DNA of 64,000 nucleotides from Misgurnus anguillicaudatus (taxonomy: Eukaryota > Chordata > Actinopteri > Cypriniformes > Cobitidae), in the NCBI RefSeq assembly GCF_027580225.2, contig NC_073340.2:16376001-16440000 (forward strand). Direction: 5' to 3'. A program made the position numbers and the translations under genes. Positions 25,070 to 38,565 of this stretch are shown piece by piece (positions within the stretch are counted from its first letter, which is position 1; the number at the start of each line of letters is the position of its first letter). The notes beneath the pieces were generated by a model. It was given only the letters and a program-made list of their open reading frames with translations, was not told the origin of the DNA and made no database searches.

Positions 25070-26265
25070 ATTTTCAACAAGGTATTTGTTCCAGATAGGC
25101 CAGTTTAGTCACTAGCCAGACCAGTAAACACATACAGTACAGACCAGTTTTACAAGATTTCTTCATGAGATATTTAGTTTGGGCGGAGCTTATGTGAGTA
25201 TTCATAAACTTTCTAAGCATCAAGGCCAGGTCTACGGGGGGCAAAGATTTTCCCATTGCAACCCCAAAAGTGTCAAACGCTTTTTCTATTAGCATCCGCC
25301 CACCAATGTCTGGTTGTCTTAAAGTTCAGAGGTCTCTCAGCAGTTTAGCTCACAGGAAAAGTAATACTATTCTCTACGACAGTAACTTAAAGAAAGCGCA
25401 CATATATATCAGAAAAGCCCCTCAAGCCCTTGCCCCTTTTGTCTCAAAATGCAATGTGCCCCTCTCCAGTAATAGTAAATAATAATGATTATTATTATAA
25501 ATATTATAATAAATTAACAATACGCATCTATATAACACTGCCACTAACAATAATAATAATAAAAAATTATATAAATTTTTTTTATAATTTGCGGAGGTGG
25601 AGCAGAAGACAGAGTTTCCTTTGCAGCACTGCTCAGCAGTTAGCCACAAGCAAAATAGCGTCACGAGTAGCAGGTAAGCTAATACGGAAACTTTACACGT
25701 GAGGTCAGTTATTTCTTTAATTCATTATTTTTGGTACCAAACCATTTATACTTGGTGATGTCAAGGTTGGAATATTGTCAAACCTTTAACTTGTTTCAAT
25801 AATACAGTTTTATGATTATTTTTGAGCATAAAACATTGTGGTGTACAGCTTTTACTCATTGTTTTAAACTAAAGACCAGTCTGTATATGCTTCCATGTAA
25901 CAGGTAAGAATGGATTTTGCAATGTTATATATTATACAATTATTGATTAATCTATCAAGTCAATTCATTGTATGCCATGGATAACTAAACAACAAGTGAA
26001 GTGAATGCTAATTGCCCAAATTGTACATTTGTTGACTGTCCGTGTACTGATGCTTGAGATATCTTTATAATAGATGCACACTATATGCAGAAACACACAT
26101 AAGCAGACATTTAATATATTACACTCTTGAAGGCATTTGTATTTCCAACATACTTATTTGAAGTGTATTAAAAATATTTTAAATTGCATTAAAGTGTACT
26201 AGAAGTACATTGGCAATAAATATATGCCTAACTACATTTTAAAGAAATATCTTTAACTTAAGCAT
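25070..26265. other. Intergenic, no gene recognised
   Basis: AT-rich, with short frames only and trinucleotide-like AAT runs around 25480-25570. No convincing exon or repeat ends seen. Confidence 0.4.
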
Positions 26266-26269
26266 TTTG

Positions 26270-26505
26270 AGCTCTGCCTTACATGCCAAGGTTCCCACTA
26301 CTCCCTTTAGAAACCAGGTGGTGAGCCTACAAGCTGGGGGAGATGACCCAACCCTGTCATTGTTGTGTCCGGTATGCGAACTGCGCCTTTACCTGGATCA
26401 CACACGGAACATAAGAACTTCCGCCCTAACACGTTCGCCTGGTTTTACAACCTCCGGGTAGAACCAGTGTCAGCCCAGGTCCTCCAGGGTAACAACAACT
26501 AGCCC
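26270..26505 (+). mobile_element. DIRS-type element fragment
   Basis: Codes part of the tyrosine recombinase of the element at 27195-29870 in the opposite orientation: YLDHTRNIRTS, then FAWFYNLRVEPVSAQVLQG. The piece between these motifs is deleted. 5' truncated. Confidence 0.65.
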
Positions 26506-27194
26506 TTTTTAAGAAATATGCTAAACACAAGCATACTTCTAGTGAAGTTTTAGTATATTTGGAGAAAACATTTTCTTTCCATACCTTTTTCAAAACATGA
26601 TACATTTTTTGTAATAAGTTAACATTGAAATTTCCTCAAGCATTTCAACATCATATAATTTCGAGTGCATCATAAATAAATTTTCCAAAGATTAGCTTAA
26701 ACTCCATATACATTTGTTAGTGTCGTTTATTTTCAAACACCATATGTGACACATGTGACTAAACCTGATTGGTTCTTGTCATCTAGCACATCAAATTGCT
26801 ACCTGAAAGCTGTTGTTCAGTTCACGTCGGGCATGCGGTTGCTTGCAATAAACATTTAAACTGAAACTGTTAAATTATTTGGCGATCATGTTTCACCAGA
26901 GGACGAAGATAAAAAAACGCGATTTAAAATGTGAGCCGCCAGTTTCAGTGAATTGGACATTGAGGGAAAAATGATCTCGGTTTTTGTTTGAAGATGAACG
27001 AGACAACACGAGGGTAAGTTAAGTGATGACAGAATTTCGCATTTCTATCTTTAGTTAACTATTAAATAAGTAGAACATTACAGTTCATCTTTATTTTAAC
27101 CCAGCTTCTTTATGTATTTCGCTTGTGGTAATTGGAGCATCATTATTTTGTCACTATACATTTCATTTTAAGTATTTCAGAAATCATTAAAACG

Positions 27195-29870
27195 TATCGG
27201 TTACGTATGTAACCACGGTTCCCTGATGGAAGTGACATTAAAACCTTCCAGTAAAGTGCAAGGCTGTCCTCATCTGAGGAGGAGAAACAGACCCCTTACC
27301 AGTAACACCAGCAGGGCATTTTAAAACAAAAAGCATTGACTTAGCCGCAGGGTACTAAAGTATACTGGGAATGTGCCAAAAAATAAAATAGTATAGAAAA
27401 AAGGGGCACTACAGAGACCATACCTTACCGATAAAGATCGCTCCGCTCAGCCGATGATGGAAAGGTACCAACCCATTCGATAGAAGGGTATGTTGGTATA
27501 GGCCCTACTCACCTAAGGAGGGGAAGGGGGTTCTAGGCAAGCCAGACACCTATTCAATCACCGGGCTAGTTGTTGTTACCTTGGAGGACCCGGGCTGACA
27601 CTGGTTCTACCCGGAGGTTGTAAAACCGTGCAAATGTGTAAGGCGTTGCCCAACCCACAGCTCTACATGTCTCTTAGGGTGGCACCAGGGTCCGAGAAGA
27701 GGCAACACCTCTAGTGGAATGAGCCCTCACTCCAAATGGGCACGGCTGCTCCTGGGAGCGGTACGCCAAAGTGATGGCATCCACAATCCAGTGCGCCAAC
27801 CTCTGATTGAAAACAGCATTCCCCCTCTGCTGTCCTCTAAAACAGACAAAGACCTGGTCGGACGTCCTTATGTTCCGTGTGTGATCCAGGTAAGGGAACA
27901 GTGTACTTACCGAACACAACAATGACAGGGCTAGGTCATCTCCACCAGAGGGGAACGCTTGCAGGCTCACCACCTTGTCCCTAATGAGAGTAGTGGGAAC
28001 CTTTGGCACGTAGCCAGGCAGAGCTCAACATAACACAGGAGTCGCTCTGTGGGAATTCCATGCACACCGGGGAAACAGAGAGCGTCTGTAGGTCCCCCAC
28101 CCTCTTAACAGAGGTGAGCGCCACTAAGAGAGCGGTCTTCATCATAAGATGAGAAAGATCAGCTTCTCTTAGGGGCTGCAATGGGGACCTCTTGAGGCCC
28201 GAAAGGACAGGGCAAGCATTTCCCGCCATCGCTCGTCTTACCTGTGAAGACGTCGTTGGAGGAGACAGTCATACTCATCGACTGGTGCCTGAAAGAGAAG
28301 AAAAACATAGCCCAGGGAGAAAAGTGGAAATGACTCATTTATCGACCATGAACGTGGGGACCCAACTGAAAATAAGATGGAAAGTGATCCATCTCACAAA
28401 GGCCCAAGAACGATGAAAATGGATCATAGGGCCAGGCCTGCTGGTCAAGATTTCCTCCCTGGAACGGGATTGCCAGGGCTGCTCAGGAACCAAAAGGGTC
28501 CCTCACAGTCACCTAACGACCTGTCTTCCTGCGGGTAGATCTTCTCAAGGGCCAGACATTTCCGTAGATTGAAGGCGAGGCCAGCACCGCAGGAAGCAGA
28601 GGCTTCATCTGCAGTATACAAAAACAGCCTTATTCGCGAGATGGGTATGACAAGACAAACCTTCTCGGCATCTCCCATCTGCACAAGTAAAGCCAGAGAC
28701 GTCTCTCTTAGACCACAAAAGTGGACATCGCTCTATTCAGAGGGCGTGCCACATCACTGAATCTGACCTACCCTCGTGCAGATGTTTTAAATGCCTTGGT
28801 CTAATGGAGGATGACCATGGCTTGCAGGGTGGAGGCAGCTTACCCGTAGCCATGCAAGTATTCGACACAGGTTCTGAAAAACGTACAGGTTTTGGAAGGG
28901 AGACTTGGTCGGTGCCGTCAGATGGCAGTCGTATGCAGGCACGTATGCACCGCAACAGCATACTCATCTGGGTACGCCAACATATCCCTTAGCTGCCACA
29001 CCATCGAGGGAGGTGAGGGTGACCAAACCTACAAACCCGAATGGCACCGAACGGTACCTTCCAAGATTAGTAAATTTCCCATGCAGGTTAGAAGCGAACG
29101 GTAGTGGGACGGGGCATGGCTAAATGCCACAGCCGGCAACCAAAACCATTCATTAAGCTAAGAACACTTAGGCAAAAACAGTGCATACACTGCAGCCTTA
29201 TATTCTCAGCTGGCCAAACACAACCGGCTGCTATCTGAGTGCTGGGTTCACCCAGGGCCCAACCCCTGAAAAACGGGAGCTCCACAGGCTCATCCATTGC
29301 TTAAGACAGCAAAAAAAATCGCCCTCCGATGCTGTAACAGAAGCTCATCCTTTGCTGTGCTCAGAACAGTGGCAGTGAATTCACTCGAAGATGAAAATTC
29401 TAAACGACAGGTGAAAATGAGCGTAGAAGGGGGGAACGGGTTGTGGGTAACAACCAGCAACAAGTCGCTCGCACTTACCCCGTATCCCTCGCGCTGCTCA
29501 CCAGATTGACAGAGGCTGAATTAACAGCTGAACCGTTAGCGAAGGAAGCATACGCAGCCGTGATCGCAATGTTTTCAATAGACTCACTCTCACAATGAGA
29601 GCGTATCAGATTACAAACGCAGCCTCAGCAAACTGGCGTCCCAGAGAGCTGATAGAGCGAATGCGCCTGTCAGCGGGGAGAGACATCTTCCGCTCCAAGA
29701 AGCACAGAAATGATTAACCATCCTTAAAAGGACGTTCATTCTGTGCGGAAATTGCTATTTAAGATAGCAATTTCTCTGACAATCTGCTGAAGCACCCAGG
29801 GGATGTTTCAAGACAAATCCGCTGCTACGCCATCACGCCAACAGTAAACTTCTTCGTATTTACTGGAAGA
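27195..29870 (-). mobile_element. DIRS-type tyrosine-recombinase retrotransposon relic
   Basis: Minus-strand pieces resemble the DIRS recombinase: LREADLSHLMMKTALLVALT and KRVGDLQTLSV at 28.0-28.2 kb; then CFRGQQRGNAVFNQRLAHWI and an HSTRG box with the conserved arginine at 27.7-27.9 kb; then a FYNLRVEPVSA tail near 27.6 kb. The start CGGTTACGTATGTAACC (near 27200) is typical of DIRS termini in fish. Frames are broken throughout. Further sequence to about 29.8 kb is probably the same element but weakly recognisable. Confidence 0.7.
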
Positions 29871-29981
29871 GAAATCACACCAGCAAGCTCCGAAGAACAA
29901 AATGTCCCCACAAGGTCACAAAAACACTGCTATTACTATCTTTGTGGGGACAATTGGTCCCCACAACGTAATAATTACCAG

Positions 29982-29982
<1 letters not shown>

Positions 29983-30046
<64 letters not shown>
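29983..30046. repeat. (CA)n microsatellite
   Basis: A CA dinucleotide run next to an inverted motif GTGGGGAC...GTCCCCAC (29898-29966), which is probably a small repeat element. Confidence 0.95.
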
Positions 30047-30053
<7 letters not shown>

Positions 30054-30069
30054 ACAGGTACCATAGCAA

Positions 30070-30660
30070 ATAGGCTCACCCGAGAAATCTAAATAAAACT
30101 GATATTTACTTTGATGTCAGGGCTAGATTACAGCATGAAACCAGTTGTGCATATTAATGAATTACATTGCTTAATTGTTTGCAAATTTTATTTGTTTTTT
30201 TTAATGAAAGCCAAATGCTTGAGCATTTTACAGCCACATCATTTTCGTTATGTATTATTTGTTTTGTTTTTTTAAACACACACAAAATAATTCGATTAAT
30301 CGATCAATTAAGTGCTAGATTAATCAATTACAAAAATAATCTTTAGCTGCAGCCTTACTATTTGTATAACAGACTATGAAAATACCATGATATGACCATA
30401 TGGTTATTATAACTCCAGTATTGTTCAATGGCTGATGTTTATATCAGTTCAATCTTGACAACCTTATTGTCTTTTTGTTTATTTTAAAATGCATTTCTAA
30501 TTACATATACAAAAATGACATTGTAAAAAGGATACTTTTATGAGAGATTGTACAACTGCTGAGGCTGGGTTTGATTATAGTATATTATCTATTGATATAT
30601 TGTACTTGATGTAAGTCATTCTTAAAAAGAAAATAAATCATAATCATCATTTACCTGCCT
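30070..30660. other. AT-rich intergenic stretch
   Basis: No gene or repeat recognised. Confidence 0.4.
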
Positions 30661-30671
30661 GTTGTTTTTCA

Positions 30672-31288
30672 GATCAACTGCTATTGACATTTCTGAATTG
30701 GGACAAATGACAAATTATTTGGGAGAAAAACATTTGCAACACATCCATTCTAGGTGGCTAATTTCTGTCCTTTTGAGTTATTTATGTAAAAAGTTTTTTT
30801 TTTTGTAAAGCTGTAAGGGACTTGGCCTAGTCATCTTTGCATAGCCATTTGGCATAATTTCTGATTTCCTTAAATCTCCTTTAACAGAGGTAAACTTTAA
30901 GTTTGCAAGAATACAATAGACAAACAAAATGCTATTCAAATAAAACACAATTAACATTTATTAGTAAAACATGTCCTGTAATACACACAGGTTGCTTTAT
31001 ATTATGAGCCTCTACTAATCCTATTTTCATTGCCACTTGTAGAGTGCTGTGAAGGATTAAACTGACAAGCCTGATGAGGACACAGTCAAAGCTAAAAAAT
31101 GTAAACTAGAAGTTAACAAAACTTTCATGCGTGCATATCTATGCCAATTTATTTCAAACATGGATATGCAAATTGTCATTAATTATTGGTTAATTTTGTA
31201 TTCTGTTTCCTTTTCACAGGCCTTGTGATAAAGCAGTCTTCAATCACTACAGTGTCTGAATTGCATGAAGAAGTGACCCTCACTTAAA
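30672..31288 (+). other. Possible exons of an unrecognised gene at the start of duplication unit A
   Basis: Three exon-like pieces follow acceptors. At 30673, TTTTTCAG precedes an open frame (DISELGQMTNYLGEKHLQHI). At about 31042, CTTGTAG precedes SAVKD-stop-TDKPDEDTVKAKKCK. At 31221, TTTTCACAG precedes a short frame starting LVIKQSS and ending EEVTLT plus TAA. The last piece is preserved in the second copy (58480-58545) with only two differences, both silent. The middle piece has an in-frame stop in both copies. The whole may be a degenerate gene or a real terminal exon. I do not recognise the protein. Confidence 0.35.
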
Positions 31289-31994
31289 CATGTGACATAA
31301 ACTGTTTTGTGTTTAGGTTAAGCTATTTGCAGGTTTATCTTGAGTTGGTTAAATTGCACTTAGGCATTTTTTTTCAGTAACTTTTTGTACAGAGAATTAC
31401 ATTATTGTTTGTAATTGATTGTTATATAATCATTGATTGCATATTCATAGTGTACTTTTCATTGATACATGTAATGTACAATCTGATAAAAGTAGCTCGG
31501 TATTTGCATTTCTCTGATCTTTGTTTTTTATTGTATCTCTCTGGTCAAGAGATTAATTAATGTAATGCTATTTCTCTTAGTGTAATGCTAATATATTTCT
31601 AATATGCTAAAGTACTATTAAAGTGTTCTTAAGGCACAGTAAGATTAAGCTTTAAAAATATTCTAAATGTATTTCAAGTGTATAAGAAGTGCATTTCAAA
31701 TGAATTTTTGAAATTCAGAAAAAAAGTGTGCATGTAGAAAATTTGTTTGAACTGAATGGTTTCTGGACATTAGGTAAATGTAAAATCTTTATTGTGAATG
31801 GTTACTTTAATTTTATTAAGTTAATCCAATGTCTCACTTTTTACAGTGTAGGTGGCTGGCAGATAGATCGTAAATAAGCTCAGACATTTTTAGTTTTAAT
31901 AGTGTTTATTTCTCAGTAAACTTTTACAAAATTAAAGGGCAGAACCCCTGAATTTATTTTTTAATACAGAAATACTGCTGTGAGTTACCTCCGC

Positions 31995-32129
31995 CATATC
32001 TTGGATTATTTTTTCGAGTTTGCCTCTCACTGGACTCTCTCGAGTGGTGTTATGCTGCTTGGCAATGAGAAACGCTAAGGCTAAGATTGAAAATACTTTT
32101 GTGAGCGAAGGATGAACAGACAAAAACAC
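31995..32129 (-). other. Possible small secreted-protein exon (unit A only open)
   Basis: A minus-strand frame reads a hydrophobic stretch VFSILALAFLIA followed by a polar part QHNTTRESPVRGK and ends at a donor-like GCGGAG/GTAACT. It has no ATG of its own. In unit B (about 59270-59385) the same stretch has a TGA and a 2-base deletion. It could be a signal-peptide exon of a decayed gene or chance. Confidence 0.22.
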
Positions 32130-32700
32130 AAATTTACAATAGAAATCTTAAGACTAAATGTGTTTTGGTAGTGAAACTCTTGTATAAAAGCAATATCGCA
32201 TTCGTGGTCATGATCACTTAGTGAGTTGTTGATGAGACTGAGCCCATTGTTGTAGTGAGAGCATTAAAGTGAATCAATCAAGACATGACAATACATATGA
32301 TTACATTTCGTGGTCCAAGTTAACTTCTGTGGACATGTGACAAACATGTGACAGTAGACCCACAATAGACCCAAACTTCCATCTAGCAGAGTAGCTGATT
32401 AAAAGTCCACATATGATTGAAAGGATTATCATCAGCCTGGGAATTAGGATCCTTACACATTCTATAATTCACATCTTTAATTGTATTTGCTGTTCTCGTG
32501 ACAATATAATATGGCTTAAGTATATTTTCTGTTTATGTATCACTTCAGATTGTTTTAGTTTGCATTTTTGTAGTTCATCACCGACACTAATTCCTCAAAC
32601 ATTAAACCTTACCTTATCATACACCAGGGCTAGTCAACTGGCGGCCCGCGGGCCAAGTGCGGCCCGCCAATCATCTTTATCCGGCCCGCCGGTCACCTTT

Positions 32701-32939
32701 GGCCGTTTCTTAATCGGAAGGCTGCAGCCTCCGGAGGTCGCATATGCAAACTGCATACGTCATCAAGTTTAAGTTAACTGACCATAACATTCACAAATCA
32801 TAAGCATATTACAACAATTTACGATTAACTAAGAATAATAGTCAACTTTATAATTGTTAAAATTCTGAAATAAGACTTAATGACGTATGCAGCCTGGAAA
32901 TGCGACCTCCGGAGGCTGCAGCCTTATTGAGAAATGACC
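32701..32939. mobile_element. MITE family A, copy 3
   Basis: GGCCGTTTCTTAATCGGAAGG start and TTATTGAGAAATGACC end, same interior as the copies near IFIT-1 and IFIT-2. Nested in the 8.5-kb composite. Confidence 0.7.
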
Positions 32940-33935
32940 AGTCTGATTTAAATTCAGCGTGATTACTTTTACCTTTCCACTGTACAAGACAACACAGAAA
33001 GGGGCTGTGAGGGGTGCCAATCATCTGCGGGTGCGGAATTATCTGATCCAATTCGAGCTTTGGATGCATTAAAGAAAATAAACTTATGCGACTACACCGC
33101 ATGTGACGCGGCGACCGGAAGTGATGTATTTCAGTGTGTTCCAATCAAAACTGTGCAAAGTTAAAAAAAATATTATTTTTTGTTTTACTTTATCAGTAGC
33201 ACTTGAATACTTTAATTGCTGGTAAGTCAATTATTAACTATACTCGTAGATTAAAGGTTCTCTCCCATGACAGATTTACGATTAAACTACATTTTCATTT
33301 CGACTGCCACTAGGGGGCGTACTCCCGACCGTTATATCTGTATGTAATGTACAATGGAAAGGCTGTTTAGGCTATATATCTATAAAATATTAAAAAAGAA
33401 AACAATATAGTGCAATTTTAGTCATTAGGAGAAGACTGGCTATATGTTGTGAGTAGTTGACATGTAACAATTAATGAAAGTTAAACAGTTATAAACAAAA
33501 TATGTTTAGGAGTGTTGATCTTTTACACTTTTACTATTAACATTTCACTCTTAAAACAAATGTGTTAAAAACAACACAAAATGTATTATTTTTTACACAT
33601 GTTCTAAGTGTGCGCAGGGACAACACATGTTGAGTTAAATTTAACACAGAATATGTGTTATAAAATGCAACACAAAAATGTGTTGCTTCAGTAAACACAT
33701 TAATGTGTAACTTTCTATTAATCTAACACAACTGTGTGTTACCGAGTAATTGTTTAGTTTTAATATTAAAGAGAAAAAAAACATATGATTTGTAAACTTT
33801 AAATTATGAAATCAAGCATACAACTATTGAATATTGTTCACAAACTATTTATTTGTAAAATAACAAATATTTGACAATTAATGCTTGCATGAAAATATGC
33901 TAGTACTTTATGTTGCTAGATGTATGCTAATTTAA

Positions 33936-34191
33936 AGGGACACAAGGCAAGTCTGAGTATTATTTCTCTACTAGCTCCCCCTAGTGTCTGGGAGTAAATG
34001 CTTTCTATATCTGAGACTTTACGAGACTGAAGGACACCGGGTCGGATACAGCGAACTTGCAAGTGGGGTATTCTTCCTACAGACGGTAGGGGCGGGCGAG
34101 AGAGTCTTCATTCGTCATGTAATGAGTCATTTAACCATATACCGACTTACGAAGATGATTTATTAACATAAAAATGCTGCCTTGTGTCCCT
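33936..34191. mobile_element. TTAA-flanked MITE (AGGGACACAAGGCA ends)
   Basis: Inverted ends AGGGACACAAGGCA and TGCCTTGTGTCCCT, perfect over 14 bases, flanked by TTAA at 33932-33935 and 34192-34195. 256 bp. piggyBac-like by target site. Confidence 0.85.
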
Positions 34192-34545
34192 TTAAATAAA
34201 TGTAAGTGCAAGTATAATTACTTCAAACATACATTCCATTGATACGTTTTAAAACACTATTTATAAAATAAGTCATTGAATTTAAAAGCAACTGTGTTAA
34301 ACATGTTGGAATAGAACAATGTCTGAAATCGTTTCGAACATGCAAGTTATCAAAAAAATTTAACTTGTCCTGAAACGTTAACATGTTATCTTACATTTAG
34401 AAAAATACTTAAAATGAACGACAAGTGTATTCAAAGAAATTTCCGTCACAAAACATTTAGGGGCGGTTTCCCGGACAGGGGATTAGCTTAATCCAGGACT
34501 AGGCCTTAGTTTAATTAGAAAATATAACTGGTTTCAACAAAAAAC

Positions 34546-36000
34546 ATGACCGGTGTGCATTTTGAGGCAAAACAAAGGGCACTGATATATTTTAAGATAT
34601 GTCAGTGCAAGTTGTTTTCAGTACCGCACAGGTCAGATTGTCAACATCAGGTGGAAAGGCAAAAGAATCGTTCATTGCAACAGTTACGTAGTGGCCTCCA
34701 TGTCCTGAAGAACCGTTGGAAACCAACTGTGGCTAAGCTGATTTCAGACACCCTTTGATCATTTAGTAAGCAAAGACGTCACACTGGTACCAGCCTACAC
34801 AAATGAAACAATGAACATCATTAGAAAATGTTGTTGCATGAAAATTACTTATTTTATATAAAGTTTAGAGTCACAAAGCCTACCGCCATCAAGTCCCACA
34901 GGACTGACACAACAGAATTCACACAGCAGAAGATGAACGAGTATCCTTAACATTGTATAACACAGCTCTCATCTGGGTGTAGTAAACATGCAGGTCACAT
35001 GCAAAATATAAATTATGAGAAAAAATTCTTTAAAAAAGGATTACTTTTATATCATACTTTGAATGTTACATTTTAAACGTCATTTTCCAAATTAAACATT
35101 TGGAACAAAGATAGGAAATCATACCATTATGTTGACTGTCAGCTTTCTTCAATAAATGTCCGATGTCCATTTTCTTCTCTAAAGATGCTTTTTCCCTGAG
35201 TTTCTCAATAATTGTCACATTCCCATTTCTTCTTCCCCATCGGTAAGTCTGGAAAACTTGATGTCCCCCTTCAGTGAATTTAAAAAGAAATATTAATATT
35301 GGAATTATGAAACACTTTGTGTAAAGTTATCTCCAGTTAAAGGCGGAGTGCACAATGTTTGAAAAACGCTTTGGAAAAGGAGACGGGCCGACTACCAAAA
35401 CACATTTATAGCCAATCAGCAGAAAGGAGCGTGTCTACTAACCGACATCCGTGCCGGGTTGCGTATGTGTGGGGCGGGTCTTTTAAAAGAAGGTCCAGAT
35501 TCAATTGGGGTAGGGGCGTGTTTGTTTAGGTGATTTCAAAAATCAACATTGGCTTTCAAACATTGTGCACTCCGCCTTTAAGTATATTACAAACACTGGC
35601 ATGTCCAGAAATTGGGGATATTCCTTAAAGATTTCACCAATAATTGGTGATTTTGTCGTTACCTGTATCCATCTTCTTTGATGACTGAAGGTTTGGTCAA
35701 TGGCATTCTTTATTTTTGATGTCCTCCCACTTCAACTCTGTTGAAGCTACCGTCTGATGTTCTGTAATCTCATTTTTATAAATCAATGCAAAAATAGCAC
35801 TTACTTAGAGTCAAGTACAGTTTTTGTACACATTGTCAAGTAAGTAATTTCATACACATAAATGAAGTATGTAAAAGCATCCTTACGGTACATGTCCCTC
35901 TTTTTGCCCAAATGAGACCATAATCCAACAACACAATCTCCTTTGAGAGTGCCAGCTTTTCTTTTTCAGATGGATAGCTGAAAAAGATTACAAACAAACA
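34546..36000 (-). other. Exon-like pieces inside the 8.5-kb composite
   Basis: On the minus strand a piece at about 35887-35985 follows CTTTTTCAG and reads YPSEKEKLALSKEIVLLDYG before donor GTAAGG. A second at about 35660-35770 ends ATACAG/GTAACG. A third at about 35134-35265 reads VFQTYRWGRRNGNVTIIEKL before donor GTATGA. The phases do not join cleanly and some frames contain stops. They look like remnants of a multi-exon gene carried in the insertion. The YPSEKEK piece loosely recalls the N-terminal domain of uncharacterised SAMD3-like fish proteins, from memory only. Confidence 0.3.
35341..35577. mobile_element. TTAA-flanked MITE (AGGCGGAGTGCACAATG ends)
   Basis: Perfect inverted ends AGGCGGAGTGCACAATGTTT and its complement, flanked by TTAA at 35337-35340 and 35578-35581. 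237 bp. Lies between two of the exon-like pieces. Confidence 0.88.
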
Positions 36001-36109
36001 TTGACACAAGAATTGTGATTTACATCTAGTATTACTGGGCAGTATTTATAACTCAATAGTGCAAAAAATGTGCACAAAACTACACCCATCTTATTCACGT
36101 AGCACTTTA

Positions 36110-36180
36110 GCCTTACTGCAAGCAGTGAAAGGTTCGTGAAGTTCGACTCTTACCATTAGACCACTACTCTCCCAGTAATT
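36110..36180 (-). repeat. tRNA-like SINE fragment
   Basis: On the minus strand GTGGTCTAATGGTAAGAG resembles a tRNA A-box region, followed by GTCGAACTTCACGAACC. Too short and irregular for a functional tRNA gene. Confidence 0.3.
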
Positions 36181-36791
36181 AATTGTCTTGTCTAACTTTA
36201 TATTGAACGCGAGCGGCGCGACACGAAAATAAAAAACAGTAGGACTATTATAAAATGTGGCTGTGCATCATCCAGAATGTACAGCATCACCGATTAATAA
36301 TGAGTTTTAACGTCTTTTGTCTCGTCATGCCGCTCACAGGTGTACAGTACGTTAGGTACAGTGATGTGCATACCGTTCCACCATGTGCTTAACCAAACGC
36401 GACGAGGCGTTGCGATAATCGAAAGGCATAATTTATAATGACCCGTCCTATAACGTAAGGACATAAACTGAAAAGAAACCTGTTACCGCGTGTCACATCT
36501 ATTTAGGACACGGTGTTAACGATTTACGTTACAGTGCTGCAAGCAAGTGTCACACATATTACTAACACGTAGTCCAATGTGCCTTTCATTAAACAATGAC
36601 TGTTAACACGAATCTTCAAACGTAACTTTGCAAAACGAGCGAGCTTTTAACGTTACCATAATAAAGTTTAAAAATCTCCTGCACAATTAATACGAAAGTT
36701 TCTTACACTATATGAAAAATAGATATCATATTATAACTGTAATTTTTAATTTAATTTCTTACCTGATGCAGACAGGAACATTCTTGACCTC

Positions 36792-38565
36792 TTTTTTTGT
36801 CAGCTTTTTTTTATTTATTTTTTTATTATGCTTAAACAAAAAATATACAGAACAGTACAATATATGGAAAAGAGTACATAACATAACATCGTGGGTTACA
36901 TTACATAAACATAAGATAATTAAGTTAGCTGAAAGGATTGACACCATTGTAGAGTCTTACAAGCAACAGTATTTTTTGAATTCCTCAAGGAAATTAAATA
37001 TATATCAACATCTTTCTTAAATATGAAAAAAGAAGGAGTTTTCTTTGAGAATTTGCATTTGTGAATATAAAATTTAGCAAGGAGAAGCAGCAGGTTAAGA
37101 ATAAATTTAAAATGACAAGGGTCTAATCTTATAGTTTCACCAAAGAACACAATTTTTTGGTTTAAACAGAAATTTACAGAAAGACATCTTTTAGCAGTAT
37201 ATACATTCCCAAAATAAATGAGGGATTGTCTCATCAGCCTGATGACAAAAGGTGCACAAGGGGGAAATATTATTATTAAATTTAGCAAAGTTATAATTAA
37301 CTGGGTAGCAATTGTGTATAATTTTAAAGGAAATCTCAACCACTTTATTAGGTAAAAATATTTTTTCCTTAAGGAGCCAGAAATCTTCCCATACTATATC
37401 ATCAAATTTATTATTCCAAAAGCTTACGCAAGCAGGTAAAGATATCTGATCTCTGTTAAGGATTGAGCGAATTTTTTTGTTTGATAAACTACTTAAAAGA
37501 TTTTGATCAACAAATAGATTAGTATTATCAAATATAAAAGAAGAACATAACAGACCTTTAGGGCCAGGATTGACTAAAGGTTTCATACAATCAGGAATTG
37601 CCCCAAAAACAATGGCATATTCTCTTGGGGGGACTGGAAAAGAAAAAACTTGCATAAAATGTTCATAAGAGAGCAAGACACCCCTCTCATCTAACAGTTG
37701 ACAAGTATATTTTTATCAAACCAATTATTTAAGAAAAGAGACTTATTTTTATATTTAATATTTTGGTTGTTCCAGATAAAATAGTTATGTGGAGAAAATT
37801 TATAGTTATATATCAGGGACCAGCATATTAAGGCCTGTTTATGAAAACTGGACAAAGTTAAAGGTATTTTGGAAATGTTATAATTGCAACGCAACAAAAA
37901 ATGCAAACCTCCAACTGAACTAAAAATATAATTTGGGATAATATTCCAAAAAGATGTAGGATTGTTCAGTAAAGATTTTATCCACTTAACCTTGAAAGAA
38001 TTATTCAAAGTGGAAAAGTCCACTAAGTCAAATCCACCCATTGTCCAATCAGCTATCATAACACTCTTTTTAATTAAATGTTTTTTAGATTTCCAAACAA
38101 AGTTTACTATCAATTTGTCCAGCATTCTACAAATCTCCACAGAAACATCCAGAGCCATTGCAGGATAAATAACCCGAGATAATCCATCTGCTTTGGAAAG
38201 TAACACTCTACCTGAAATAGACAGATCACGCTGTAACCAAGAATTAAATTTGCGTTGAATAGAAAGAATAAGAGGATCAAAATTCAGTTTTGATCTTCTT
38301 TTTTGATCTTTACAGATAATTATACCCAAGTATTTAACTTCAGATTTAAATGGAATGTCACAAACTTTATCATTGGCAGAATCTTTTATAGATAGAAGTT
38401 CACATTTGTGAATATTAAGAACTAAACCAGAAGCAGATGAAAAGAGATTAATTATATTTAAGGCTACAGAAACTTGTTCTTTATTTTTAAGAAATAAAGT
38501 CGTGTCATCAGCCAGTTGGCTTATTAATATAGATTGGTTTGCAACAGAAATACCTTTTAACTCAC
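36792..38565 (-). mobile_element. 5'-truncated L1-like LINE
   Basis: A 14-bp target duplication ACATTCTTGACCTC flanks it (36778-36791 and 38566-38579) and a short A-run ends the minus-strand copy. Two overlapping open frames (38569-37691 and 37676-37191) code the 3' half of an L1-type ORF2. The first holds the reverse transcriptase LADD box (SQLADDTTLFLKN), GLVLNIHKCEL and KYLGI motifs. The second holds the C-terminal zf-RVT-like segment (CTFCHQADETIPHLFWEC). One frame break near 37680 separates them. Nested within the 8.5-kb composite, so younger than it. Confidence 0.9.

Noticed and set aside
36110..36180. Possible tRNA gene
   Set aside because: Only an A-box-like half is present; no full cloverleaf can be drawn.
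36712..37339. Frames of 102 and 139 codons around the LINE 3' end
   Set aside because: They overlap the L1-like ORF2 in other frames and have no independent signals.
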